This document shows positions 22,111 to 33,977 of a stretch of 64,000 nt of DNA, piece by piece. This DNA comes from Hyaloscypha bicolor E (Eukaryota > Ascomycota > Leotiomycetes > Helotiales > Hyaloscyphaceae): contig NW_020194644.1 of assembly GCF_002865645.1 (NCBI RefSeq), positions 283,546 to 347,545 of the forward strand, given 5' to 3'. A model generated the notes under the pieces. The model was not told the DNA's origin, did not search any database, and saw only the letters and a program-made list of their open reading frames with translations. Every line of letters begins with the position of its first letter. The stretch's first letter is position 1. A program made the position numbers and the translations under genes.

Positions 22111-23689
22111 TAACTATATTAATTCTAAAGTAATAGAAAAGAAGTATAGCTTTTATTAGATATAAAGCTTCTTCTTATTTTCTTTTACTCTTATACTAAT
22201 AGATCTTATAAGTATTAATATACTTCTATATATAGTTATAATAATCTTTCTAGTAATAGCAGCTAGCTACTAAATAAAAAGTGCTTTCTCTTCCGGTATA
22301 TCTAATTTTATTATATAGCTCTTTAATAATAATTTCCCTTTGCTTTTAATTATTAATAATAAGTTAAGGCGAATATACTTTAGATATAATTTTCTATAGT
22401 AATTAATCTCTTATACTATAATTTAAAGCTTCCCTACTTAACTTTTGAAACTCGGCTCTAGATATTTCTTCTGGCCTAAAGAATATTATAAGGTATTATA
22501 TAATATTCTAGTATTATTCGAAATAGCTATTATTTAAAAAGTCTAGTAAAATAGTCGAGTTATTAAGTAAAGCGTGGGAGTTAGTATTATTATCTACTAT
22601 TTTACTAGCGGTTATATATAAAAAGCTATAGCCTTTACTATATAACTTCCGGATTTTATTATTTTTTAATATTACTAATTCGCTTTTAGATATAGTAAGG
22701 CTTTAATTATTAATCTCTAGTAACTAGATACTACTATTCAAATATCTAATAAAAGTCTTAAAAGTCTAATTTCTTAAAATAATATTATATAACTAAACCG
22801 GAACCGCTTTCTTTATTCGAATTTTCCGCCTAATAGATACTATTTTAATAGTATTAAGCTCTATTACTAATTATTTATTAATATTCTTATTATCTTTAGT
22901 ATTGCCTTCTTACTATAGATATCTTAATAACCCGTTAGTAGTAGTATACTTGGTTTCCTTAATATACTTGACTTTAAAGTCGAATAATTAAATTCATACT
23001 AGCTAGTAAGTAACTAGAGCTTTAGAAAGATCTATAGCTGCTTTACTTAGCTATATAACAAGTATATTAGTATCTAGTTTAAGGATAAAGTGAACTTTAT
23101 ATAGCCAGAATTATACTTTCTATAGATACTTTACTAGCCTTTAGTATTCTCTCTTAATAGTATTATATCTCCGCTTAGTATTATTTTAGATTCCAGACTT
23201 ATATTATATAACTTTCTTTTTCCCTTTATTATTATATTAACTAAAAGTTTCGCCCTATTTATTTAGGCTAGTATTTACTACTAATATAATTATTCTCTAA
23301 CCTTCTAATAGATTATAGTATAACTTATAGAGTATTAGAGTAGTAATAAGCTTTTCCTAAAGAATTTATATAGCTTGCTTTTATTTATTATTCCAGTTCT
23401 ATATTATATTCTTTCTTATTAAGTAGTAAATGGATTTAGTAATAATTATAAAGCCTTTAATTCAAATATAGTAGTAAATAATAATTCTAATAAATGCCTT
23501 ACCTTTAGTTATACTATTATAATACTTCTATTTTAAGATCTTAGTAATTCCTGAGCTTAAAGGGCTTCTTTTAAGTACTTTATAAATAAAGCCAATAATA
23601 ACTATATTATTATAATAGAACTATAATTTTTCTCTAATACTAGCTCCGGCTTATTTAACTTTATTCAGGATTATATTTAGGTTTTAAAG

Positions 23690-23850
23690 ATATTCGAATA
23701 TAAAATGCCGAATTCCGGGTAAAATAAGCTATCTATTATACTCTATATAAGGTTTCTTAACTCTAATATTATTAATAAATAGTATAGTAATTTTAGGAAA
23801 TAGATCCTCTAGAATAGTTATAATAATCTATATAAACTATATAATAAAAT
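23690..23850 (-). pseudogene. Gypsy reverse transcriptase relic (copy 1)
   Basis: On the minus strand the palm motif reads ITILFINNIRVKKPYIEYN, then LPGIRHFIFEYL and a stop, then NL. Fungal Gypsy RTs have a catalytic F-V/L-D-D-I at this spot followed by a GP(K/R)xxY segment and LPGIRRFVxEHxQNL. Both catalytic Asp codons read as Asn (GAY to AAY), diagnostic of RIP on this strand. Copy 2 shows the same motif at 48,541-48,610. Confidence 0.85.
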
Positions 23851-24499
23851 TAGTAGCTTCCTAAAGTAGTATAATTATTCTTAATAGTTCTAGAGGCATT
23901 ATAAATATAGTTAAATCTCTATTATAAGCGTCTAGTATAAGTTAATTATATCTAGAAAAGAAATTAATTAGAGAAATATAAGTATATTTAGTAAATTCCT
24001 CTAAGATCTCGTTAGTAGATAGAAGTAAGTTAGTATCTTATAAAGTTACTAAATTTATCTTTATAGTAATATTAATTAGTCTATAAGTTCTAGTAACCTT
24101 TTTTATAACCAAGAATTATAGATTTTAATAAGATCTATTATATTTCTTAAAAACTCTATAATCTAGATATTTTAATAGTATTTTTATTACTACTAGTACT
24201 AGAGCTTTGGGATATAGGAAATTTTTCTCTTACTAGGCTTTATACTTAATAGTTTTAATTAGAATAGATAGGCTAATATTCTTATAGACTTTTCTTACTT
24301 CTTTCTAATTAAATATAATTATATCTTCTTAATTAATTATTAATTCTTGAAATATAGCCAGTTTCTTTTCCTAAAGCTAGTTACTAATATCTAATTATTT
24401 CAGGCATTCCGAAATAAGTTATAAATCTCTTAAAATAGCTAATATTCTCAGTAAAAAATAGTTCTTATATTTCCTAGTATATTTCTATAGGTATTCTCT

Positions 24500-27400
24500 A
24501 GTTTTGGATCTCTTAAACTAGTTTAGATATTTACTAGAGCCTTCTCTAGTTCTATTATTAGTATTTACTAGTTAAATCTTCTTATTCTTTATTTTATATA
24601 TTTCTATAACTAGAAATAAACTATAGTTATTATCTTTTTCTTTAAAAGCTATAGCTATTTTCTCTAGTACCCTTTTTATCTAATCTCCGAAGTTTATAAC
24701 CTTTCTATTTAGCTTCTTTCTAGTTAGATATAAAGAGCGCCTTTTTATCCGGTATTTTAATACGCCTTCCTTAAACTTCTATATATTCCAGAATTCTTTC
24801 TAGTCTTAGATTCTATACTTCTTAGTTTCGGGAATATATTCCTTTACTATTAAGAGGTACTACTTTACCTCTTCTTTAGAAATATCTTTACTTAATATCC
24901 TTTTTACTTCTTTTTCTATTAAATCCGGAACTACTCTTAATAATATTCTAATTAGAGTCTTTTCTACTTTAGTTTCTCTAAAAATATTATTAATTTCCTA
25001 AACTCTTAAATCCAAAATAAAAGAATCTATAGGAAATTCCGGCGTTTTTCTATTTCCTCTAATATTACTACTAGTTATAATATTAGACTCTATTTTTCCT
25101 CTTTACTTTTAATTTCCTGCTCTATATTACTTAATTTCTTAATTTTAGGAGCTTAATACTTTTAAACTATTACTTTCTTCTGCTTTCCGGTATTCTTTAA
25201 AGATAAAATAATTATAATAGTATAGGTATTCTAGTTATTTTTAGGGTTAGTAAATCTTTTATTCTATAAACTATTACTTCTATATATAATATTTATCTTT
25301 ATTTTTACTAAGAATAATTAACTAAGCAGGATCTTTAGAGCTTCTTTAACTAGAAAAAATATATCTTTATATTTTACTCTATTTATAACCTTAGCTTTAA
25401 GCTTTACTATTTCTGCGAATTTAAATTCTGCTCTAGTAATAGTAGATATTTAATAATCTATAATATTATATATTACTTTATTAATATTTCTAGAAATTTT
25501 TTTGGGGAGAATATTAACTTTAGCTCTAGTATTAATTATTTCTTTATATTTAATACTTCTTTAAGGTCCTTAAAGTATAAACCGGAGGTATAGAGCTTAT
25601 ATAATATATTTATAAGCTAGTAATATCCGAATATTAATACTATTACCTTTAAATTAAATAATTCTATTAATATTAGATATTTAAGCTAGTATTTCTAATT
25701 CCTTAAATATTCTATCTATTATATAAGCTATAGCTACTAGTTCTATAGATCTTCTAGTATATCTAACTATACTTAATATAATAGTATTTCCTATTTATAA
25801 GATAATAAGATAGGAAGTATTATCCTTAATCTATTAGTTCTAAAGTATAGTAGCTAGATCCGGCGTCTTTAAGATATTAATAAGTATTCTCGTTTCTTTC
25901 TGAGTTTTTAGAAGTAAAATAATTGCTTTTTTTAGTAGCCTTATTAGAATATTATTAATTTCAGAAGTTCTATACTTATTATAATTAAGAGTATACTAAG
26001 TTTCTAATTTATCTAGTTTATCTCCGGAAGTATTAATATTTATATCTTTAGCTAAGCTATCTCCTTATCTATTACTTCTTAAAGCAGTATTTTTCTGGCC
26101 TCTTATATAGGGTAGCTTTTCTTCCGCTCTGGCTCGTCTTCGGAAAACCTCTTTAGCTATTTCTACCTCTTTTCTCTTTCTTCTTAATAAGGAACTTATT
26201 ATAATATTAATAGAAATGCTATTTATAGCCAAATCTTAGTACTATTTATTAATTCCAGAACCTGAAGTATTAGTAATTCCAATATAATTTCCTCTAAAAC
26301 AAAGTAGCTATTTAGATTCCCTAAATATAACTTACTTGCTTTTATATATAGATTCCGGTTAGCTAGTTCTCTTTTCTCTTTCTTACCTAGTAAACTAGGT
26401 ATTTCCTATTAATCTCTGGATATTTTTGGGTCAAGTATTTAAGTTATAGTTAAATTCTTCTTCTCGGACTTAGGAAATAATTTAGTTAAACTACTAGTAC
26501 TTACTAGTAAGGAAAAAGGAAATATTTTCTTATTTAGGCTTAAATAGCCCTTTATATTATCTTCTATTAAATTAGTAAATATATCTATAATTTATAAGTT
26601 CTTCTATTAGTAGGTAATAGAACCAAGAAATATAGATATATTCTAAATTAATATTATTATTCTTATTTCTGCTATAGTATCTATAGTAAATTTATTTTCT
26701 TAGTTCTGGGCCTATACTATAAGCTATATTAACTTAAGTAGTATTTTCTAATTATATTTAAAACTAACTTTCTCTAGAATATAGTTATCTAGATTCTTTA
26801 TTTATTCTAGCTTAATTATTATAGCTACTATAGTATTCTCTATATTCTCTATTATAACTTCTAGTATATTTTTTCCAAAAACCCGAATTATATTTACTAG
26901 GCTATTAATACTATTATACTTATTATAATTAGCTAGGCTATATAAGCAGGCTATAGATATTCTCCTGAATTATAATAGTAACTATATTAAGTTATTTCTA
27001 TAGGTTTTCTTAAGTTATAATAGTAATAGATAGTTTTTCCAGACTTCTTATTAGCTAGTTAATATTATCTCCTTTAGGTTTACTACTTTTAGTAGGTTTT
27101 ATATAATTAGCTATAGACTGAGTTCTCTTCTTACCTATACCTATAGTAGCTTTAAGAAGTATAATAGAAGGAACTAGTAAAGAATAATTATCTTCTGGTT
27201 TGGGAATTATATTATAGACTACTATATTCAAGTATTTTTATTTAAGTCTAAATATATCTGAATTATTAGTAATATTAAAACGGCGTTTCTTTTCTTTATA
27301 CTAATAGAATATTACTGCTTTCTTATATATCTTGCTATATTTATAGATAAAAACGTTTATAGGCTCGAAATTTATATTCTTAAAAATGTAATTTCTTACT

Positions 27401-28890
27401 AGAATAGATAATTCTCTTATAAACTCTCGGTACTAAGTAATTTTATCTATCTCTTTTCTCTTTAATAATTCCTTTAATATTTTATTAAATATATTAATAT
27501 AAGACTTAGAAGAGATTTCTCTATTCTGGGCTTATATAATAATCTAATTAAGAAAGTTATAGCTAATTTTAAGTGTTTCCTAGTTATACTTTCGGAATTT
27601 CTTTAGTAAGGCCTTAAAAAACTTAGTTTTCTAGTAATCTTTTAGATTATTAGTATAATATTCCGGTATAGCCTTAATCTAATTCTTATAAATAGAAGAG
27701 ATATAACGGATAATTCTCTCTCTTTTAGTATTATCAGAAATATAATAGTTCTTATATATATTTATATACTATTTTAAGAATATAGAAATATTACTTTCTT
27801 GAAACTATAGTACTTTAGGAGCTTCTATAAGCGGCAGATTTAAATCCGGCACTAGTATATACTTATTCTCAGCTATATTAATCTTAATAATTTCTTCTAT
27901 AGCTAATTATAGAGTTTCCGTATCTAAGACTTCTATTAATAATATTTCTAAAGGGCTAATTTCCCGTTTAAGTATATTTTTTGGTTTAGGAACCGGAATT
28001 AGAAAGAAACCGGTTAATAATAACGGATATAGTTAAGATTTGAGTTTTGGTATTAGTAGTAATAAAGTAGTAGCTTTTCTAGTTTTATTTCTATTACTTA
28101 TACTTTCTTTCCTGCTTTATTAGCTTAATACCTATAATATTTTCCCTTAATTTTGCTAAACTAGATATACTCTATAGTACTATTAATAAATATAATAAAA
28201 ATAATAATAATAAAAATGATTTCTCTAATTTTACTATTTTCCCTAATTTCTCTGAATTCTCCTTATTATCTCTACTTAATAATCTTTCCTTTCTCTAGAG
28301 GCTTCTCTAATTTATTTATATAATTTCTTATTTCCGATTTTCTTTTAATTCTTTCCAATTTCTATTTACTATCTTACTTGAAATTAAGGGTATTTCCTAT
28401 TTTAGGTATTCTTTTCGGACTTAGAAGTAAGCTTTATTACTAAGATTAAAGCTACTTTAATTCCGACTTTTACTATAACTAAAAATAATATATAAATTAA
28501 TAGTATAATCTTATTTCCGTATACTAAAGTCTGTTTCTAACTAAGGTCTAACTTATACTATCTTAGTATAATATTTCCCATTCTATTTCCTCTGATTCTT
28601 TTCCTTCTATAGTTAGCCTCCATTTCTACTACCCCTATATACTATACTAATAACTATATCTTGCGGCCAACTTATATTCAAGTTACTAGATATATCGGAA
28701 ATTAATATAAGATACTAAGATTAATACTTATATATCCTTAATATTTCGGCTTTAGGCTTAAAACATTATAATAGCCCTTTTCTTCCCTAACTTACTAAGC
28801 TAATAATCCGCCTTGCAGACATCCCTTAGAACTTTATAAAAGTATTACCTTAATTATAAAGTTTCTATTCTCCCTATATCGCTTACTATA
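24500..28890 (-). pseudogene. gag/protease-side relic of Gypsy copy 1
   Basis: This stretch lies between the RT and the 5' LTR, where gag and protease belong. The plus strand is pyrimidine-rich throughout, consistent with minus-strand coding. No intact motif, including a zinc knuckle, could be read with confidence through the RIP damage. At about 4.4 kb it is long for a gag region, so further coding content is possible. Confidence 0.4.
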
Positions 28891-28895
28891 AAATA

Positions 28896-29198
28896 TATAG
28901 GAGGGAAACTATAATAAGACAAAAATCCATATAAAATATACTAGAGCATAAAATATAACTTAATAGCAAAATAATAAATCAAAAATATAAATAGTAAAGC
29001 ATAAATAATATATAGTATATAAAAGCTTAATTAATTAAATACTTATAAAGAATTATTCTCTAAGTTTATAGAAAAACTAGCTTTCTTATATAATTTCCGC
29101 AAGTTATATATAAAAGGCCGCGGCCTTTATTATATAACCTAAATCTTAAAACTGCCAAAACAATATAATTTTTAACGAGTACGGCCTGCCGTACTATA
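28896..29198 (-). repeat. Gypsy copy 1, 5' LTR
   Basis: Partner of 16,028-16,330 with the same 303-bp length. The ends are TATAGGAGGGAAACT and TGCCGTACTATA, followed by the ATAG target duplicate. The two LTRs differ at scattered C/T and G/A positions, which here record independent RIP hits and cannot be used directly to date insertion. Confidence 0.9.
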
Positions 29199-30690
29199 AT
29201 AGCCTAATTATCTATATATTATTTCTAGCTAATCTTTCTAGAACTATATATTTTTAAAGTAGAAAAGAATTAGAAACTATAGTATTTCTATTAATATTAA
29301 TAAACTAAATGAGCTATATAAAGAATATACTAGCTATAATAAAGATATATATTTATTAGAAATTATATTTAAGTAATATAAGTAAGAACTTAAGAATACT
29401 GGCTTTATACTTCTAATTATAGAATCTATATATAACTCAAATAGAGAAATAAATTACCTGAGTACCTATATATATTTAAGGGAATTAATTACTAATTACC
29501 TAATTAATATAAAGAATACTTGTCTAAAGCTAGGGCTATTATTAATACCTAAAGGTATATATAATTGGAATCTATTACTAGAGGTAATTATAAGACTAGA
29601 AGAGGCAAGGCTAAAGAATTATAATAATTAAGATAGTATTTAGTTTATTAATAAAGAGAGAGATACTAGCTATAGAAATAAAGATCTCATTTATATTAGC
29701 TCTAATAATAAAGTAGAGGTACTAGATTTACTATAAATAGTATTACTTTTAATAGAACTAATAGTAATTAGATTATAAATAGTTAAGAATATAGGTAATA
29801 TATAAAAGATAGATATATATCTGAATCTAAAGTAAAAGAGAAGAATAATTTAGAAATTCCTTCTATAAATATTAAATAATTTGCCCGGTATTAAAGAGGT
29901 TAAATAAGAATATATTAATATATATCCCAAAGAAAGAATTAGCTAAAAAGATTAATATTTACTAAAGTAATTAAATATAGAAGTTAATAGTAATCTGCTT
30001 AATAAGTCAAATTTATATAGTTATAGGTAATTTATTTCTAATTTAATATTAAAAGATTATATAATTTATTTCCTCAGAAAATCGACCCTTACTTCTTTAA
30101 TTTCTATACCCCTAATAATTATTCTATTAACTTATTATTTTAGTAATAAGAACTTTATAGTATAAATCAAATTCTCTATTAATAGTAGCTTTATTAAATT
30201 AATAGTTATTATAAACTTTTAAAGTAATTATAAGATATATTTAGTAAAAATAATATAAGCTATATCTTAATATATAGAATTTAATTTTTCTTTCTTAATT
30301 TCTATAGTTCCTTACTTAATATTTTATTACTTCTAATATAGGAAACTATGTTTTAAATAATAATAATACTAGAAATAAATAAAATAAAATAAATTTTAAT
30401 TTGGGCTAAAAGGCATCTCTTATAGTTCTTATATTTATTTCTTTTTATATATTAGTAATATACTATTATTAATAATCTTTGAAATAAGTTCCTAGTATAT
30501 AAATTATTTAGGGAAAAAGTTATAGGAATATTAGCTAAAGAATTAAAATAATATTAATATATTATAGTTCTATTTTTCTAATTATCTTTATACTATAATT
30601 TACTAAACTACTAGATTTATTAGCTATATTCTCCTTCTAATATTCGATTATAAATCAAATTCTTATTCTTTTATTTCTAAATGTTTATAA
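29199..30690 (+). other. RIP-degraded AT-rich block with plus-strand coding traces
   Basis: No usable ORF. The plus strand between about 29,440 and 29,760 reads with long open stretches (STYIYLRELITNYLI, NWNLLLEVIIRLEEA) interrupted by TAA/TAG/TGA, suggesting a degraded plus-strand element. The family was not recognised. It may be the 5' part of the relic at 30,690-32,415. Confidence 0.35.
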
Positions 30691-32415
30691 TAGATAATCT
30701 CAATTTATAGAACTCTTGTTTTATATAAGAGGCACTATACCCCCCCCTCTATAGTAAAGTATTTATTATATAATATAATTAATTCCGCTATTTCTTCTCC
30801 GGCCTCTATTACTCTTACTTTAGCTATACTAATTATTATATTAGATAGTATACTATTTTCTAGCCAAACTCAACTTTAGAATACTACTACCTATCTATTA
30901 AGAGATTAAGGAATTAATATCTCAGCTAATTCCTATTCTTTTTACTATTTCCCGGATATAGATCTCTTAGAGGAAGTCCTTAAAGCAGAAGTATATAAGA
31001 GGAGGCAGTAGGCTAAGCTCGAATATTTAAAGCAATTATATAGTAATTTCTATTAGAAAGCTTAGAGCAAAAGTATATATTTATTTGTTTAACTTCTAAT
31101 ATTAATATATTACTTACTAATTTTATTAGGTTTGGCCCAGAAAAGAAATAAGGCCTTTAGATCTCTTACTTTTAGCTAGGGGATATATATAAAGGCCTTT
31201 AGTAAGGGCAAATCGCCGATTTCTTTTACTTTTATTATTAAAAAACGATATAAGATTATTATTTCTATTATATTATATATATATGAAATAGAAGAAATAA
31301 AGAATAGCTTTACTAGAAGAAGTATATCTGCCTTAACTATAAAGAAATTCCTTAGCTTAGAAGAGTACCGGAAGGCTCAAATTATTTAAATTAAGCTCCG
31401 GAAAGTAGAAGAGTTTAATATATATATAAAGCTTATTTATAGAAATACTACTTTACTAATATGAATTTTTATTTTAGTTAAAAACTAATATATAAGAAGT
31501 TTACTATATATTTAGCTAAGGCATTTTTATTATTAATTCCGTTACTTAAAGACTAGAAGCTTAATTAATGAATTACGATCTTAGAATGCGCAAATAGGAT
31601 GTCTTTTTCAAGTAAAGTAAGCTAGTATTTATTAGTATCCTAATAAAATTAGTACTAATATAATTAGGTTTGGCCAAAGGATAAAAACAAGAGAATTAAT
31701 TATATAACTAATCTTATATATAAAGCTAAAAAAGATATTAACGGCTTATTATCTTACTTTGGCTAATTTTAAATAAGAGCATGCCAAAGTATATTTATCT
31801 TATATTTAATTAAGATATTAATAGAATTCAAGAAAGAGATAACGAGATTCAGGATAAGTATAAAAGGAGGGATGGGGAGTTACCTTTCCTAAATTTTACC
31901 CCTTCTTTAGGGGGATCTCCTAATATTACCCCTAATGCAATATCTATATCTATAGCTATATCTATAGTATCTTCTTTACCTGCTTCGACTCCTAATTAAT
32001 AAATCGAAGCTATATGGGAGAAGGTTACTCCTGCAGAGAATAGGTCAGGTGACGACCTTAATTCGGACGACAATCTTAATTCGGACGATCTGCCTACTCT
32101 AGAACCTGGAATTATGGTTTCTCTTGCTCCTACTCCTGCTCCTATAGCTAGTAAGTTTTAATGGATTTAAATATACTAGTAGATCTGACGTTTTTACTAG
32201 CGTTCGCTTCCGCTCTACCCACTTAACCTCCTCAACCTCTAAAGTCTATATTAAAGAGGAAGCGGGAGGTAATTATATTAAGCGATAACGACGATAAATC
32301 AGATCTTGATGATATAGAGAAGGAATTACCAGGGGATGGTGATTATAGGCCGGGGAATAGGCAATCAAAACGTAGGGGAAATCGGGGGCAGTTCAAATCA
32401 GCGAGGACCGAGTAA
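30690..32415 (+). pseudogene. plus-strand coding relic with a well-preserved C-terminal tail
   Basis: RIP damage is heavy on the left and fades to the right. Legible parts include DIDLLEEVLKAEVYKRRQ, AKLEYLKQLYSNFY (coiled-coil-like), GIYIKAFSKGKSPISFTF, a DDLNSDDNLNSDD acidic run (about 32,050-32,090), and an intact tail about 60 codons long ending at the stop at 32,415. The tail has the basic/acidic pattern KRKREVIILSDNDDKSDLDD then a basic RRGNRGQFKSARTE terminus. GGTTTGGCC(A/C)A occurs near 31,127 and 31,665. The arrangement suggests a transposon-borne or DNA-binding protein, but no family was recognised and the assignment is open. Confidence 0.45.
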
Positions 32416-32579
32416 TATTATTAGGGCATTTGACTATAATGCATGGGATTTGTTTATTTGGCCATAATTAAGTGTGTTTTCCATATAAATGCGGCCCCAA
32501 AAAAAATCGCGATTCATCAATTTTGATTTTGCGAAAAGAATAATAGATGCTGTACTCGCAGGCATTTCCGCACCCGGTT

Positions 32580-33455
32580 CGGGCCAGCTCGCTATGCTCG
32601 CTGGTGACACCAATTCCGACATCCCAGCAACTCCGACATCGATTTTTTAGTCTATATATTAGATTAAAAAACAACCACACATCCAATAAAGATAATTTTT
32701 TTATATAATTATAGGCTATACTAGACTCTATAATCGCGCAATAGAACATTTTTTCATATAATTACGTGGTATTATGCTATAAATTAAAACGTGATTTTTA
32801 GAATTCTTTTCGGAGGGAACTCGCTTAACGCCAAAGCCAAAAAATACCAAAAATCGCGGGGCATTAATTAATTATATCAACCACTAATTCAACCACCAAA
32901 TCAACTACTATGCCAAAAGCCACGCGTCGAACATCGAGAAGACAGGTTAAAGAGCTTGCTAGGAGGCTCCGGAAGATACCAAAGTATAAGACGAAGCTAT
33001 ATTTGGAGAAGGAGGCTAGAAGACAGGAAGCTTTGCCACAAGGAAAGAAGCCACGGGGCAGGAAGCGTAAGATTAAAGCTATTAATACTCATATAATACA
33101 GGGAGATATATAGACTTCTAATTCTAATAGTAATATATGATTTAATATTAATAAATATGGCAATTAGTTAATATGCTGCAAACTGATTTCTATAGGAAGT
33201 ATGGATAATATTATGATTTTAAAGTGAATTATTAATAATTTATACCAAAACCTTCTTATATCGCAAAAAGTTCTATTAGGCGAATATAGACTTGATTGAG
33301 GGCTATAATAATCTAATTTTATTATTTCGATCTTTTATGTAGTTGATTTAATAATTAATATTTTATTGCAAATGTCGGAGTTGGTGGTATGTCGGAGTTG
33401 CTGGGTCCGACTTGCTAGTGCAAGTCGGCCCCAGCAAAGCGAGGAATTGCCGACG
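32580..33455. mobile_element. short TIR element, probably non-autonomous
   Basis: The two ends carry an inverted repeat. CCCAGCAACTCCGACAT at about 32,623-32,640 is matched on the opposite strand by ATGTCGGAGTTGCTGGG at about 33,394-33,410. Similarity extends outward imperfectly (CTCGCTATGCT on the left against AGCAAAGCGAG on the right). A sub-terminal extra copy of ATGTCGGAGTTG lies at 33,373, and TCCGAC occurs just outside both core repeats. Hairpins (GACTTGC-TAGT-GCAAGTC at the right) lie beside the ends. The interior is AT-rich with one small ORF. A cut-and-paste DNA transposon relic or MITE is inferred; the superfamily is not determined. Confidence 0.5.
32910..33113 (+). CDS. small basic ORF inside the TIR element
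   Basis: A 67-residue ORF with ATG in good context (CTACTATGCC). The product is strongly basic (Arg/Lys-rich helix with RRQVKELARRLRKIPKYK and GKKPRGRKRKIK). It could be the N-terminal DNA-binding piece of a truncated transposase, given its place between the inverted repeats, but no helix-turn-helix family was recognised. Expression is doubtful. Confidence 0.35.
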   Translation: MPKATRRTSRRQVKELARRLRKIPKYKTKLYLEKEARRQEALPQGKKPRGRKRKIKAINTHIIQGDI

Positions 33456-33977
33456 GGTAAGGTTAGCGTCGCTAAATCAACCCGTACCTGTGCGAAGATG
33501 ACCTTGCAAAGTTTCGCGCGACCGCGAGAAAAAAAAAAGGCGGATAATAACAACCACATCATTTTTACGCCGTACGCCGTACATTATCACATCTATTCTT
33601 CGTCCGGAGATCATCCAGACCATTAGTTTGGAACAGATACGGAGCAGGTACCTAGCACGTCAGATGAAACCCTTCGATGAGAGCCTGACAGGAAAATACC
33701 TTAAGCGTCGCTTTCCCACACTCATCCCATGATTACTCCATTGTGGGCAATCATTCTTCAGCTGCTACCACACCGAGGTAGACTCCAATCCTGAGGTACA
33801 ACCATGCTGTGAGGTTGGAAGTTACGAAATTGAGGTCATACATCATTCCTACAGCGCAGCTCTATCTTTAGCCAACTTCCCAAACCAACCAGATACCCAC
33901 GTGACCGTTCCCATAACCCAGCAATCCAGCATGTAGACCTTACTCATTCTCTAAACAGTTTCTTTCCGGAATTCACC
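33456..33977 (+). promoter_or_regulatory. upstream region of the zinc-finger-like gene
   Basis: A GC-balanced intergenic stretch between the TIR element and the ATG at 33,978. It contains an A-run near 33,530, a short CGCCGTACGCCGTAC tandem at 33,570-33,583, and a C/T-rich leader (CTTACTCATTCTCTAAACAG) before the start. No clear TATA box and no recognised operator. The proximity of a transposon end about 500 bp upstream could affect expression; this is inference only. Confidence 0.35.

Larger units (their letters stand above)
16028..29198 (-). mobile_element. 13.2-kb RIP-inactivated Ty3/Gypsy LTR retrotransposon, copy 1
   Basis: Bounded by two 303-bp LTRs (16,028-16,330 and 28,896-29,198). 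The flanks carry the same AATAG (16,023-16,027) or ATAG outside each end, a 4-5 bp target-site duplication. Relics of Gypsy reverse transcriptase (about 23,690-23,850) and integrase (about 21,950-22,110) both read on the minus strand, so the 5' LTR is at the high-coordinate end. The order RT then integrase towards the 3' LTR is the Ty3/Gypsy order. Every frame is full of stops and the composition is extremely TpA-rich. The length is well above the 5-8 kb usual for fungal Gypsy elements because about 5 kb lies between integrase and the 3' LTR. A sister copy with the same organisation is at 39,018-53,998. Confidence 0.9.

Noticed and set aside
14045..32000. AT-rich block as mitochondrial or plasmid DNA
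   Set aside because: No mitochondrial genes or tRNAs were seen. The block contains nuclear LTR retroelements with target duplications and RIP-type transitions.
33335..33626. Two short overlapping ORFs on opposite strands at the right end of the TIR element
   Set aside because: They consist of inverted-repeat and hairpin sequence, with no start context or protein-like pattern.
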